Source: CAZART01 sp964487555 (GTDB lineage: Bacteria > Bacteroidota > Rhodothermia > Rhodothermales > VXPQ01). From it: DNA of 17,777 nt. Below, piece by piece: positions 6,348 through 15,224 of the stretch. Both the position numbers and the translations under genes were made by a program. Where the stretch lies: assembly GCA_964487555.1 (NCBI GenBank), contig CAZART010000108.1:1-17777 (forward strand), in the 5' to 3' direction. The notes beneath the pieces are model-generated. The model searched no databases, was not told the origin of the DNA, and saw nothing but the letters and a program-made list of their open reading frames with translations. Within the stretch, counting starts at the first letter, position 1; the number at the start of each line of letters is the position of its first letter.

Positions 6348-9300
6348 CAGTTTTCACCCTCCGCTTTCTGGAGACGCTGGAATCCGGGATGCGAACGGAG
6401 GGGTTTCCAGCGAGGGTCGAGTCGAAGAAGGGGAACGGCCATCATTGACGGAATGGCAAGCAGCGTCTCGAGCGCCTTCAGCGCAGCATCGTATTCGCCG
6501 ACCATCGTATTGATCAGCGCGCAGTCCGTCACGTACGAGGTCCCGAAATAGGCGTCTTTTGAGACCGGCAGAAGATCGACCGCGCGCCTTCCCTCGCGAA
6601 GCGCCTCGTCTCTTCGGCCATTGCCGGCATAGGCCACTCCGAGCGAAGCACGGAGGCGGGGATCATCCGGACTCCGCCGAACCGCCGCCTCGAGCAGGGT
6701 CCGTGCCGCGTCATATGCTTCGCGGGCCTCATCCGGCTCCTCCAACAGATCGTGAACCTGAGCCCGCAAGAGTGAGGTCGGGCAGGCGACCAGCCACGTC
6801 TTGATCCAGTCTTCAGGCATGGCGATAAGGCGCCGAAGCGCGTCGTGACATTTCCCTTCGAAGACCTCTTGCCAGAACCAGGTCCAATGGTACCAGCCCT
6901 CCGCCGTACGCACCGGCATCACTTCGAGCGCGGCCCTTGCCTCCTCCGTAGTGCCTTTCCAGCTCCAATAGGTCCACGCTTTGTGGTAGTAGGCGAAAGG
7001 CTGATCGGGCGCCAGCGCAATGGTCTGATCGCAATAGTCGATTGCCTCCCGATAATGCCGGGCGTAGGCACAGGTTAACGCGAGGTGCACTGCGAGCTGA
7101 CCGTCGCGCGGACTCAGCTCGAAGGCGTTCTTGAAATGCGTCAGCGCCTCGTCCCAGTAGCCCTGCCGCCGGGCGACGTACGCCTGGGCTTCCCAGACCT
7201 CTGAGTCACCGGGAGACGTTCGGCCGGCGATGGCGAATTCCTCGAGAGCCCGTGAGTAGTCCCTTCGGACGCGGTAGTAGTAGTATCCGAGTGCGAGATG
7301 GGATTCCGGCGCCTCGGGAGCGAGATCCACGGCCCGCTCCGCCGCCTGCGCTGACTTGGCGCCCCTTTCCTCCGACCGGTCGTGTCCGAGGTGGTACAGG
7401 AAAGAGTGCGCAATAGAAAGCTCGGCGTGGGCCGGCGCGAATTCGGGATCCAGCTCAACCGACCGTCGGTAGCTCTCCACCGCCGCGATCCAGTTCTCGG
7501 CCGAATAGTCGGGGCGTGCCGCGCAAAACCGTCCCCGAAGAAATGCCTGGTACGCCTCCAGGCTATCGGTCGGCCGTTCATCGACCGCCTCGCGCTCGGG
7601 CTCACGCAGCGTCATTCCCAGCTGTCCAACGACTTCACGGGCTATTTCGGACTGCACCTTGAAGATGTCGTCGAGATCGCGGTCATAGGTGCCGGTCCAG
7701 AGGCTGATCTCGTCTGCAACGCGAATAAGATTGCAGGCGATCCGAACGCGGCCTGTATTCCCGATGCCCGGAGCCCAGCGTACCGATCCTTCGAGCACGT
7801 AGTCGACGCTCAGCTCGCGCCCGATCTGCTTCGTCGGCATCTGCGTGTTGCCGTAATGAAGAGCACTGCGGCGCGAGATGACACCCAGCGTGCTGACGGC
7901 GGCGAGACGGCTGGTGATCTCCGCCGTCACACCGGCAGCAAAGTACGCGTGCTCCGACGGGCCCATGTTTTCAAAGGGTAGCACGACGATTGCCGTCCGC
8001 TTTTCCGAAATGGGACGTCTCCTGTCAGCCTCAGGCGCGTTTTTGCGGCCGCGTATACCGGCGTACATGCTCGACTTCCGGTCGACCTCTGGGTTCGACT
8101 GTGCGGCGGCCCCTCCGATCGATGTCTTCAGGCGGCGCAGGGCCCGGAGCGGTTCGCCGGCCCGCTGGTATCGCAGCTCGGGGTCTTTTTCGAGCGCCTT
8201 CTTGACGATGCGGGCGAGTGCCTCCGGTACGTCCGGCCGTAGCGACGTCAAGTACGCCGGCTCCTCATACTGGACGGCGTAAAGCAACGCCGCCTCGTAT
8301 TCTCCGGAGAAAGGTCGCGCGCCCGCGATCATCTCATAGAGTACGACGCCCAGGCTCCATATGTCCGCTCGATGGTCCACCGGACCGCGACCCATTTGCT
8401 CGGGGCTCATATACGCCATCGTTCCGAGCAGGGCACCGGACCTCGTAAGGTTGCTGTTCGCCACCTTCGCGATGCCGAAATCCAGCAGCTTCACCAGGCC
8501 GCGGCGGGTCACCATCACATTAGCCGGTTTCACGTCACGATGGATGATGCCCGCTTCATGGGCGGCAGCCAATCCTTCCGCAATCTGTGCTGCGTATTCA
8601 ACGGCTTCGTCGAGAGGCAGCGGTCCCCGAGCGATCTTCTCCCTGAGGGTCTCGCCCTCATAGCAGGGCATCGCCAGAAAGAGCTGCCCTTCGTATTCGC
8701 CGATCTCGTGTATCGTGCAGATGTTCGGGTGGTCGAGCGCCGAAGCTGCTTTCGCCTCTTGCATAAAGCGCCGCTTGGCGTCCTCGTCGAAGCTGAGATC
8801 AACCGGCAGGGTCTTCAGGGCCACCATGCGCTCCAGACGCACGTCCCTGGCTTTGTAGACGACCCCCATGCCTCCCGCACCCAGTTTCTCCAGGATCGTG
8901 TAGTGACCCACCGATCGGCCCTGGAGGGCGGCGGAAACACGCGCCCGCAAACCAGGTGCGGAGCTGACAGAGTCGGCGTCGAAGCCGGCCTCGGGCGTGC
9001 GGTAGGTCGAAACTCTGGCGGCGTCGACGCCGACGAAACGACGCAGCTCCTCCAGGAAGCGTGGCCACGAGGGTTCGTTTTCCAGCAGGATGTGGTTCTT
9101 GCCCTCGAGCGGCACAAAACGCGCCCCGGGAATAAGTGCCGCGAGGTGGCGCCCCTCCTCAAATGGCACCTTGCCGTCCTCCCGGGCGTGCACGATCAGC
9201 GTGGGGACGTCGACCTGCCGCGCAAGCTCGCTCACGTCGATCGTTTCAAAAGCCGCCATAATGCGGGCCGCATTCGCCGGCGACGTGGTGATGCGCGCCA

Positions 9301-10072
9301 GGTCGTTGAACCACCGCATCTGTTCGACGGTGGCGTCGGGCATGAACATCGTCGTGAAAACCTGTCGGAAGGCGGGGTTGTCCTGGCCCCACCCCAGGTG
9401 TACCATCGTTAACAACATCTCATCCAACTGGGCTTGCTCACGGTTACGCGGGCGATGTGCCCCACCCCGCGCAAACGCGCCGTATAGGATGAGATGACTA
9501 ACTCTCTCTGGATGCCGCACGGCATAGGTAATGGCTACAGCGCCACCCTGCGAGATGCCCAGAAGGGGAAAACGCTCTAATTTGAGCGCGTCCACCACGG
9601 TCTCCAGGTCCCGGGTCCAGACGTCCACCGAATAATCCTTCGCCTCCCAGTCCGAGAGGCCGCAGCCGCGCGCATCATACCGCACCAGCATGTGGTGCTG
9701 CGACAGTCCATGGAGCCAGTGGCGCCAGACAGGACTGCCCCAATCGAAATCGAGATGGCTGAGCCAGTTGGCGGCCTTCACCAGGGGCGGACCCGTTCCC
9801 ACCGTCGAGAAGGCGATTCGTATGCCGTCCGGCGCCGTGCAGAAGCGAATCTCCTGCTCAGGCCGCCTTGGCCCCCAGTGGCCGGCGGGCTCTTCAAGGA
9901 ACGCCACCTTTTCTGCCTCCTGGTCGGCATGCAAGAGGTCCCGAAGTTCTTGATGGAGGGTAGGATCATCTGCACAGGCGGCATCGAGAAAGGCTTCCCG
10001 CTCTTCAAGCGGCTGCATCTGCGCCACTCGGAACAGCCGCTCGAGGCGATCGAGACTCTCACCGTTCATCAT
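6347..10072 (-). CDS. Alpha/beta-hydrolase - Ser/Thr kinase - TPR fusion protein
   Basis: This 1241-residue multidomain protein has these parts. Residues about 1-60 are the helical leader often seen before such kinases. Residues about 75-345 are an alpha/beta-hydrolase with nucleophile elbow GISQGG (Ser174), acid Asp299 and His327. Residues about 390-650 are a Hanks-type kinase: Gly-rich loop GAGGMG (398-403), Lys420, HRDVKPAN (511-518), DFG (531-533) and SPEQ (556-559). Residues about 692-820 are a TolB_N/FlgO-like domain (IVVLPFENM), and about 840-1241 are TPR-type helical repeats. All catalytic residues are present in both enzymes. I see no membrane segment, unlike the kinase at 10920-13253, so it is probably cytosolic. 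The start is ATG 10072 or 10069, next to GGTGGGAG. It is divergent from the sigma factor gene. The substrate of either enzyme is unknown. Confidence 0.9.
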   Translation of the reverse strand: MMNGESLDRLERLFRVAQMQPLEEREAFLDAACADDPTLHQELRDLLHADQEAEKVAFLEEPAGHWGPRRPEQEIRFCTAPDGIRIAFSTVGTGPPLVKAANWLSHLDFDWGSPVWRHWLHGLSQHHMLVRYDARGCGLSDWEAKDYSVDVWTRDLETVVDALKLERFPLLGISQGGAVAITYAVRHPERVSHLILYGAFARGGAHRPRNREQAQLDEMLLTMVHLGWGQDNPAFRQVFTTMFMPDATVEQMRWFNDLARITTSPANAARIMAAFETIDVSELARQVDVPTLIVHAREDGKVPFEEGRHLAALIPGARFVPLEGKNHILLENEPSWPRFLEELRRFVGVDAARVSTYRTPEAGFDADSVSSAPGLRARVSAALQGRSVGHYTILEKLGAGGMGVVYKARDVRLERMVALKTLPVDLSFDEDAKRRFMQEAKAASALDHPNICTIHEIGEYEGQLFLAMPCYEGETLREKIARGPLPLDEAVEYAAQIAEGLAAAHEAGIIHRDVKPANVMVTRRGLVKLLDFGIAKVANSNLTRSGALLGTMAYMSPEQMGRGPVDHRADIWSLGVVLYEMIAGARPFSGEYEAALLYAVQYEEPAYLTSLRPDVPEALARIVKKALEKDPELRYQRAGEPLRALRRLKTSIGGAAAQSNPEVDRKSSMYAGIRGRKNAPEADRRRPISEKRTAIVVLPFENMGPSEHAYFAAGVTAEITSRLAAVSTLGVISRRSALHYGNTQMPTKQIGRELSVDYVLEGSVRWAPGIGNTGRVRIACNLIRVADEISLWTGTYDRDLDDIFKVQSEIAREVVGQLGMTLREPEREAVDERPTDSLEAYQAFLRGRFCAARPDYSAENWIAAVESYRRSVELDPEFAPAHAELSIAHSFLYHLGHDRSEERGAKSAQAAERAVDLAPEAPESHLALGYYYYRVRRDYSRALEEFAIAGRTSPGDSEVWEAQAYVARRQGYWDEALTHFKNAFELSPRDGQLAVHLALTCAYARHYREAIDYCDQTIALAPDQPFAYYHKAWTYWSWKGTTEEARAALEVMPVRTAEGWYHWTWFWQEVFEGKCHDALRRLIAMPEDWIKTWLVACPTSLLRAQVHDLLEEPDEAREAYDAARTLLEAAVRRSPDDPRLRASLGVAYAGNGRRDEALREGRRAVDLLPVSKDAYFGTSYVTDCALINTMVGEYDAALKALETLLAIPSMMAVPLLRLDPRWKPLRSHPGFQRLQKAEGEN

Positions 10073-10309
10073 CTCCCACCGCTGTTAAACCACCTTTGTA
10101 TGCCGACCAACGCCGGCGATGCGATTCCCTGATCTAGGATGATTTACCCTAAATGTATACGGAAGCGTCGGTCGAGGCAAATTCAGGCATTGTCCGAGTT
10201 GATGCGGTGAATGTGACGTGGTAGCCCGCACCCTGTGCGCCATTCCCGGCAGATCGCTTCGCAAGTTGATCATAAATAGCGTTCTTAGAGTCTTCCAAAC
10301 CCATTCGCC
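10073..10309. promoter_or_regulatory. Divergent promoter region of kinase fusion and sigma factor
   Basis: These 237 bases separate two genes read outward, so both promoters should be here. The AT-rich stretch around 10140-10165 and another around 10268-10290 are the best places for core promoter elements, but I cannot assign boxes with confidence. No coding sequence is apparent. Confidence 0.35.
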
Positions 10310-10861
10310 GTGGATTCCTCTGACATCACACGACTGCTTCTCGATCTGGAGAGCGGAGACAGAGATGCCTTCGACCGGCTTCTGAGGGAGGTCTATCCCT
10401 CGCTCCGGCAAATCGCCCACGCCCAGCTTCGCAACCAAAGGCCGCATCACACGCTGAACACGACCGGCCTCGTGCACGAAGCCTATCTGAAGCTCGTGCG
10501 CTATCAGGACGTGAGCTGGAAGGGCCGCGCTCACTTCTTCGGGGCGGCCGCAAAGACCATGCGGCGCATTCTTGTCGACTATGCCCGCGCGAAAGCCTCT
10601 CGGAAACGCAGTGGTGATCGCGTAACCCTGAACGAAGCCCGCCTCAACACCGGCGTGTCGATCGACCGCGTCCTCGAGATCCACGACGCCCTCGAGCGGC
10701 TCGAGGCGGAGCGGCCACGGTGGGTTAAGGTGGTCGAGTGTCGATATTTCGCGGGGCTGAGCATTGAGGAAACGGCTGAGGCCCTCGAAATCTCGCACGG
10801 GACCGTGTCGAATGACTGGCGGATGGCGCGGGCATGGCTCATGCGTGAGTTGGAGGACTGA
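10310..10861 (+). CDS. ECF sigma-70 family RNA polymerase sigma factor
   Basis: This 183-residue protein matches the ECF-like sigma factors common in Acidobacteriota and Planctomycetota (TIGR02999 type). Region 2 spans about residues 10-85, with LVHEAYLKLV and GRAHFFGAAAKTMRRILVDYAR. Region 4 spans about 125-180, with the helix-turn-helix LSIEETAEALEISHGTVSNDW. It would direct RNA polymerase to a specific promoter set. The start is GTG 10310; no strong ribosome binding site is visible, so the start is less certain than the frame. No anti-sigma gene is adjacent. Members of this group often sit next to kinase-TPR genes, which here flank it on both sides, divergent on the left and convergent on the right. 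The kinases may control it, but that is inference. Confidence 0.9.
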   Translation: MDSSDITRLLLDLESGDRDAFDRLLREVYPSLRQIAHAQLRNQRPHHTLNTTGLVHEAYLKLVRYQDVSWKGRAHFFGAAAKTMRRILVDYARAKASRKRSGDRVTLNEARLNTGVSIDRVLEIHDALERLEAERPRWVKVVECRYFAGLSIEETAEALEISHGTVSNDWRMARAWLMRELED

Positions 10862-10882
10862 AGCCGGGACGACGCGCCTGAA

Positions 10883-10902
10883 CTCGGCCGCTGGCTGCCG
10901 AG
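10883..10902. terminator. Possible bidirectional hairpin between convergent genes
   Basis: CTCGGC (10883-10888) and GCCGAG (10897-10902) form a 6-bp GC-rich stem with an 8-base loop in the 58-bp gap between the sigma factor and the converging kinase. It is followed by the palindrome GATCATGATC but no T-tract. The position suits a terminator; the lack of a T-run makes it weak. Confidence 0.25.
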
Positions 10903-10919
10903 GATCATGATCAACCAGA

Positions 10920-13253
10920 TCAGAACCCAACCCTCGTCAAGAAATCGTCGAAGCGGCGATCGCCCCGCAGATCATCAAGCCTTGGGTCCACGTTCGCGTG
11001 CGGTAGGCACTCCGACGCATCTACCAAGGCCTGATCGAGCCACATGAATGCTTCATCGTGCTCTCCGAGGGCGACGAAGACAGCCCCCACGTCGTAGGCA
11101 CATACGTAACGTTCGCGGGTGATTTCGACGAGTTGAGCAAGCAGCCGCCTGGCCTCCGCCTCAGCGCCGGCAACGGCATATCCGTACGTTCCAAATGCAA
11201 GCCAGACGGGGCTAATGGGGTTGTCGCGAAGATGCTCCGTCTGGAGCATCACCGGCTCGAGCGTCCTGACTACCAGGGAAGAATCTCCACGCATTGCATG
11301 GGCGGTCCCCATCAAGATCCGCGAGAATCCGAATTCCGGCTCAATCTCGAGCGTCGTCTGCGCATGTTCGATAACCGCGTCATAGCGCCCCATCAAGAAA
11401 TGCAGCACCTCCCAGAACATCCGCACTTCGAGCGAGAGCGGATCGATTTGCTTCGCGACCTCCAGCTCGCGAACGCATTCGTCGAAGCGGCCCATCGCCT
11501 CCAGGAACATGGCATAGTGTATGCGCGCCTGGCTCGAGTTGGGATCCAGCTCGATCGAGCGTGTCAGCGCTCGTTCCGCCGCCGTCCAGTTTCGCGCATA
11601 TATAAGTTCATACCGACCCAGCACGGTATACGCCTCGGCGTGGTTTTCATCCAGGTCCAACGCCTTCTCAGCGAACCGCTTTGCCTGCGGCCATACTGAG
11701 TGCGGGGCGTCAAAGTGTGAAAGCATGGCGTGAGACATCCCGGCGCCGGCATAAGCGGGCGCATAGGTCGAATCAAGTCCGATCGCACGGCTGAAGTATT
11801 CGATACTGGCACGCAAGGTCTCCTCGGCCGGCTCTCCCCAGCTGTGCCGGCCCCGCAAATACAACTCGTAAACCTCGGGATCAACTCTGGTTCTGCCTTC
11901 AAGTCTCGCACGTTCCGATCCTGAAAGCGTCAGATGGATCTGGTCGGTAATCTCCGCGGCGACGTCGCTATGAAGCTGAAGGATGTTTGCGAGGTCCCGG
12001 TCGAATTGGTCCGCCCAAAGGTGCTCGTCCGTACGCGCGTCGATGAGCTGAGCCGTGATGCGAACGCGGTCTCCAACCATGAGGACGGATCCCTCAATGA
12101 GGGCACCGACATCCAGCTCACGAGCGATTTCCCGGGAATTGATGTCTGCATCCCGGTAGGCCAGGGTCGAAGTACGCGAAATGACGCGCAGCCCGCTGAT
12201 TTTGGATAATTCCGTCGTAAGAGCCTCCGTCATTCCGTCGACGAAGTAGGCTTGATCAGAGCGTCCTGAGAAATTTTCGAGGGGGAGCACAGCGATAGAG
12301 GAAATCTGCGCTGGAACGGATTCCGTGCGGACTTTGAGCGCGAGTATGATGAGGACGGCCAGAACGACGCCTGCAGCCGCGTAGAGCGCAAGCCTCCGCC
12401 GGAAGGGCAAGGGCGCGGACGATCGAACGGAGGCTGCCTGCGGCGCTATGCGTTGTCGTACCGTCTCGAGAGCCTGCCTCATCTCGGCAGCAGTCTGGAA
12501 GCGATCTGCAGGCAGTTTCGCCAGCGCCTTGTCGATCAGGCGCTTCAGATCCTCCGGGATGTCCGAGCTGATCGGCTCAGGGTCGGCATTGACTATTGCG
12601 TAAGCGACCGAGGCGGCATAACCCCCTGTGAACGGACGAGTCCTGCCCAGCATCTCGTAAAGCAGCACGCCGAGGCTCCAAAGGTCGGTCCGCTCATCGA
12701 GATCCTCACCGCGGATCTGTTCCGGGCTCATATATGCGGCCGTACCGAGCGTGGAATCGGACCTGGTAAGGTCCTTTGCACCGACGAGCTTCGCCACGCC
12801 GAAATCGAGGATGACGGCTCGATCCCGGTCGGTCACCATAATATTGGCGGGCTTCAGGTCCCGATGAATGATGCCGGCCTCGTGCGCGCGCTCCAGACCT
12901 GCCGCGATCTGCGAGGCGAGGTCGAGGCACTTATCCAGGGTAAAGCGCTCCTGCTCGATGCGGTATTTGAGCGTCGTGCCCTCATAGCAAGCCATCACGA
13001 TGTAAAGTGACCCGGCCTCCGTCTCACCGATGTCGTGCACCGTGCAGATGTTCGGATGATCCAGGGCAGATGCGGCTCGCGCCTCCCGAATGAAGCGCTC
13101 TTTGACGACCGGGTCAGAGCTTGCGTGCGACGGAAGGAATTTCAGTGCAGCGAATCGGTTGAGTGTGGTATGTCGCGCCCGGTACACGACACCCATACCT
13201 CCTTCACCGAGCTTTTCGAGGATCTCATAGCTGGAGATCGTTTTACCGACCAT
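10920..13253 (-). CDS. Membrane-anchored Ser/Thr kinase with TolB_N-like and TPR domains
   Basis: I place the start at ATG 13253, which gives 777 residues, because AAGGTG lies just upstream on the minus strand and the kinase domain begins at once; 62 further upstream codons look non-coding. The kinase spans about residues 8-268: loop GEGGMG (16-21), Lys38, HRDLKPAN (130-137), DFG (150-152) and SPEQ (176-179). A single membrane segment follows at about 288-306, after RRR, so the kinase should be cytoplasmic. Residues about 317-440 are a TolB_N/FlgO-like domain (IAVLPLENF), then TPR-like repeats to the end. The outward part could be a sensor or protein-interaction module. The architecture parallels the kinase fusion at 6347-10072 but lacks the hydrolase. 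It converges with the sigma factor gene. Confidence 0.92.
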   Translation of the reverse strand: MVGKTISSYEILEKLGEGGMGVVYRARHTTLNRFAALKFLPSHASSDPVVKERFIREARAASALDHPNICTVHDIGETEAGSLYIVMACYEGTTLKYRIEQERFTLDKCLDLASQIAAGLERAHEAGIIHRDLKPANIMVTDRDRAVILDFGVAKLVGAKDLTRSDSTLGTAAYMSPEQIRGEDLDERTDLWSLGVLLYEMLGRTRPFTGGYAASVAYAIVNADPEPISSDIPEDLKRLIDKALAKLPADRFQTAAEMRQALETVRQRIAPQAASVRSSAPLPFRRRLALYAAAGVVLAVLIILALKVRTESVPAQISSIAVLPLENFSGRSDQAYFVDGMTEALTTELSKISGLRVISRTSTLAYRDADINSREIARELDVGALIEGSVLMVGDRVRITAQLIDARTDEHLWADQFDRDLANILQLHSDVAAEITDQIHLTLSGSERARLEGRTRVDPEVYELYLRGRHSWGEPAEETLRASIEYFSRAIGLDSTYAPAYAGAGMSHAMLSHFDAPHSVWPQAKRFAEKALDLDENHAEAYTVLGRYELIYARNWTAAERALTRSIELDPNSSQARIHYAMFLEAMGRFDECVRELEVAKQIDPLSLEVRMFWEVLHFLMGRYDAVIEHAQTTLEIEPEFGFSRILMGTAHAMRGDSSLVVRTLEPVMLQTEHLRDNPISPVWLAFGTYGYAVAGAEAEARRLLAQLVEITRERYVCAYDVGAVFVALGEHDEAFMWLDQALVDASECLPHANVDPRLDDLRGDRRFDDFLTRVGF

Positions 13254-13644
13254 TGGGATCACCTTGGACGGAAAGGCTGCGGCCGCGCGGCCGACACGGG
13301 TGGCGGCCATTCGTGCATTCGTCACAAAGCGGCGTGGAGGTGTGATTCGACAAGGTCGGTTGTAAGAGATGAAGATGCAATTTCGGCTGCCTACCGCCTG
13401 GGCGCCTTGCCCTTGATTGCACCGTGTCCCGGTGCGCACGTTTCATTTCGGTCGCGTGGGAACCTTTGGAGAATTGACCTGCCGCGAATCGGAGGCCTTG
13501 TCCCCTCGATGTCGCGCGGGAGCCCTGCGGGGAAGAAATTTCACGCTCTCATTTGGTGATCCATACCGATTTCTCGTCTTGAACGGTGAGAGAGGCGGCC
13601 AACGGCTGCCCCAAACCGAGAATCTGCAAGACGGAGGACACAGC
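13254..13644. other. Divergent intergenic region, kinase and selenium-binding gene
   Basis: These 391 bases lie between two outward-reading genes. Open frames run into this region from both sides, but they lack ribosome binding sites and family-like sequence, so I treat them as non-coding leader and promoter DNA. I found no convincing operator, riboswitch or RNA gene. The Shine-Dalgarno of the selenium-binding gene, GGAGG (13633-13637), lies at its right end. Confidence 0.45.
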
Positions 13645-15051
13645 ATGTCAACCTGGAAACCCGATCCAAGCTTCTACCCCACGCCTCAGATGGCGATGGA
13701 GGCACCGAAGGAGAACCTCGCCTACGTAGCCCTCCTCAACCCGAATCAAGAGGGTGAACCTGACGCGCTCGGCGTGATCGACGTCGACCCGGATTCAGCG
13801 ACGTACGGACAGCTCGTCGGAAAGGTTGATTTCCCGAACAGCGACAACGAGCTGCACCATTTCGGCTGGAACGCCTGCAGCTCCCACCTGTGCGCCTACG
13901 CATCGCACGCGCACGTGGAGCGACGCTATCTGGTCGTCCCGGGCACCGGCTCCACGCGCATACACATCGTCGACACGAAGCCGGACCCGCGCAATCCACG
14001 GCTTGTCAAGGTGATCGAGCCTGAGACCATAATGGAACGCACCGGCTACATGGCCCCGCACACGGTGCACTGCGGTCCGGAAGGCATCTACATCAACGCG
14101 CTCGGGGCGACGGACGGCGACGGCCCGGGCGGCATCTTCATGCTCGACCACGAGAAGTTCGACGTCCAGGGGATCTGGGAGCGGGATCGGGCCGATCAGT
14201 ATCTCGCCTACGACTTCTGGTGGCATCTCGGCTACGACACGATGATCACCAGCGAGTGGGGCACACCGAACATGGTGACCGAGGGCGTCATTCCCGAACT
14301 TCTGCTCGACGGAAAGTACGGGCACGCGCTCCACGTGTGGGATCTCAAGTCGCGCCGTCACATGAAGACGCTCGACCTCGGCAGCGAGAACCAGATGGTT
14401 CTCGAGCTCCGTCCGGCGCACGACCCGAAGCGCGGCTACGGTTTCGTCGGCGTCGTGATCTCATTGAAGGACCTGTCGTCTTCCATCTGGATGTGGTATC
14501 GCGAGGGCCGTAACGGCACGGCCGACTGGAACGTCAGGAAGGTCATCGAAATCCCGGCCGAGCCGGCGGATCCTGACGCGTTGCCGCCGATCCTGAAAGG
14601 CTTCGGTGCGGTGCCGCCCCTCGTGACGGACATCAACCTCTCGCTTGACGACCGCTACCTGTACGTGTCGTGCTGGGGAACGGGCGAGCTGCGGAAGTAC
14701 GACGTCACCGACCCGGTAGACCCGAAATTCACGGGGTCCGTTCATATCGGCGGCATCACGCGCCGGGCCGGCCACATTTCCGGCCCCGATCAGGCACTGA
14801 ACGGCGGTCCTCAGATGGTGGAGATCAGCCGCGACGGACGCAGGGTCTACCTGACTAATTCGCTGTATTCGCCGTGGGACGCGCAGTTCTATCCCGACGG
14901 CATTCGCGGGTGGATGGTCAAGCTCGATTCGAATCCCGACGGCGGGATGGCCTTCGACGAGCGGTTCTTCGTCGGTTTCGATGGCCTGCGGCCGCACCAG
15001 GTCCGGCTCCAGGGGGGCGACTCCTCGTCCGACTCGTTCTGCTACTCCTAA
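13645..15051 (+). CDS. Selenium-binding protein 56 / methanethiol oxidase family
   Basis: This 468-residue protein has the usual length of the SBP56 family, whose studied members oxidise methanethiol to formaldehyde, H2O2 and sulfide. Start ATG 13645 follows GGAGG by seven bases; an upstream in-frame ATG at 13417 would add 76 atypical residues. Family landmarks are LHHFGWNACSS (70-80), VIEPE (123-127), YDFWWH (189-194), EWGTPN (204-209), and TNSLYSPWDAQFYPDGIRGW near the C-terminus. The CxxC of the animal proteins (CSSC) is CSSH here (Cys78, His81), with Cys83 and several His (71, 72, 88, 90, 139, 142) as possible metal ligands. No signal peptide is visible. The next gene is a putative metal transporter. 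The last codons and stop are repeated downstream in an 18-bp tandem array, next to the scaffold gap. Confidence 0.93.
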   Translation: MSTWKPDPSFYPTPQMAMEAPKENLAYVALLNPNQEGEPDALGVIDVDPDSATYGQLVGKVDFPNSDNELHHFGWNACSSHLCAYASHAHVERRYLVVPGTGSTRIHIVDTKPDPRNPRLVKVIEPETIMERTGYMAPHTVHCGPEGIYINALGATDGDGPGGIFMLDHEKFDVQGIWERDRADQYLAYDFWWHLGYDTMITSEWGTPNMVTEGVIPELLLDGKYGHALHVWDLKSRRHMKTLDLGSENQMVLELRPAHDPKRGYGFVGVVISLKDLSSSIWMWYREGRNGTADWNVRKVIEIPAEPADPDALPPILKGFGAVPPLVTDINLSLDDRYLYVSCWGTGELRKYDVTDPVDPKFTGSVHIGGITRRAGHISGPDQALNGGPQMVEISRDGRRVYLTNSLYSPWDAQFYPDGIRGWMVKLDSNPDGGMAFDERFFVGFDGLRPHQVRLQGGDSSSDSFCYS

Positions 15052-15069
15052 CGGGTCTGCTACTCCTAA
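15015..15069. repeat. 55-bp contig-end overlap, left side of gap
   Basis: These 55 bases before the N run are identical to the 55 bases after it (15170-15224). They include the last codons and stop of the selenium-binding gene. Such exact, k-mer-sized overlap at both ends of a gap is the mark of two contigs that overlap but were not merged. Confidence 0.95.
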
Positions 15070-15169
15070 NNNNNNNNNNNNNNNNNNNNNNNNNNNNNNN
15101 NNNNNNNNNNNNNNNNNNNNNNNNNNNNNNNNNNNNNNNNNNNNNNNNNNNNNNNNNNNNNNNNNNNNN
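15070..15169. other. Assembly gap (100 N)
   Basis: A run of exactly 100 N, the conventional placeholder length. Because the flanks are the same 55 bases, the true gap may be zero or negative. Any frame read through the N run is meaningless. Confidence 0.99.
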
Positions 15170-15224
15170 GGGCGACTCCTCGTCCGACTCGTTCTGCTAC
15201 TCCTAACGGGTCTGCTACTCCTAA
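15170..15224. repeat. 55-bp contig-end overlap, right side of gap
   Basis: Identical to 15015-15069. It re-encodes the end of the selenium-binding protein with its stop at 15204-15206. If the two copies are one, the real distance from that stop to the next gene's start (15273) is 66 bp. Confidence 0.95.

Noticed and set aside
8372..9412. Long plus-strand frame of 346 codons
   Set aside because: It is antisense to the hydrolase-kinase gene, whose catalytic motifs are intact; the antisense protein has no family-like sequence.
10085..10930. Minus-strand frame of 281 codons
   Set aside because: It covers the sigma factor gene in antisense and continues into promoter DNA; the sigma factor motifs are clear on the plus strand.
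13254..13439. Longer N-terminus for the second kinase (62 more residues)
   Set aside because: The extra residues are not kinase-like, and ATG 13253 has a good ribosome binding site just before the domain starts.
13417..13644. Longer N-terminus for the selenium-binding protein
   Set aside because: ATG 13645 is seven bases after GGAGG and gives the standard family length.
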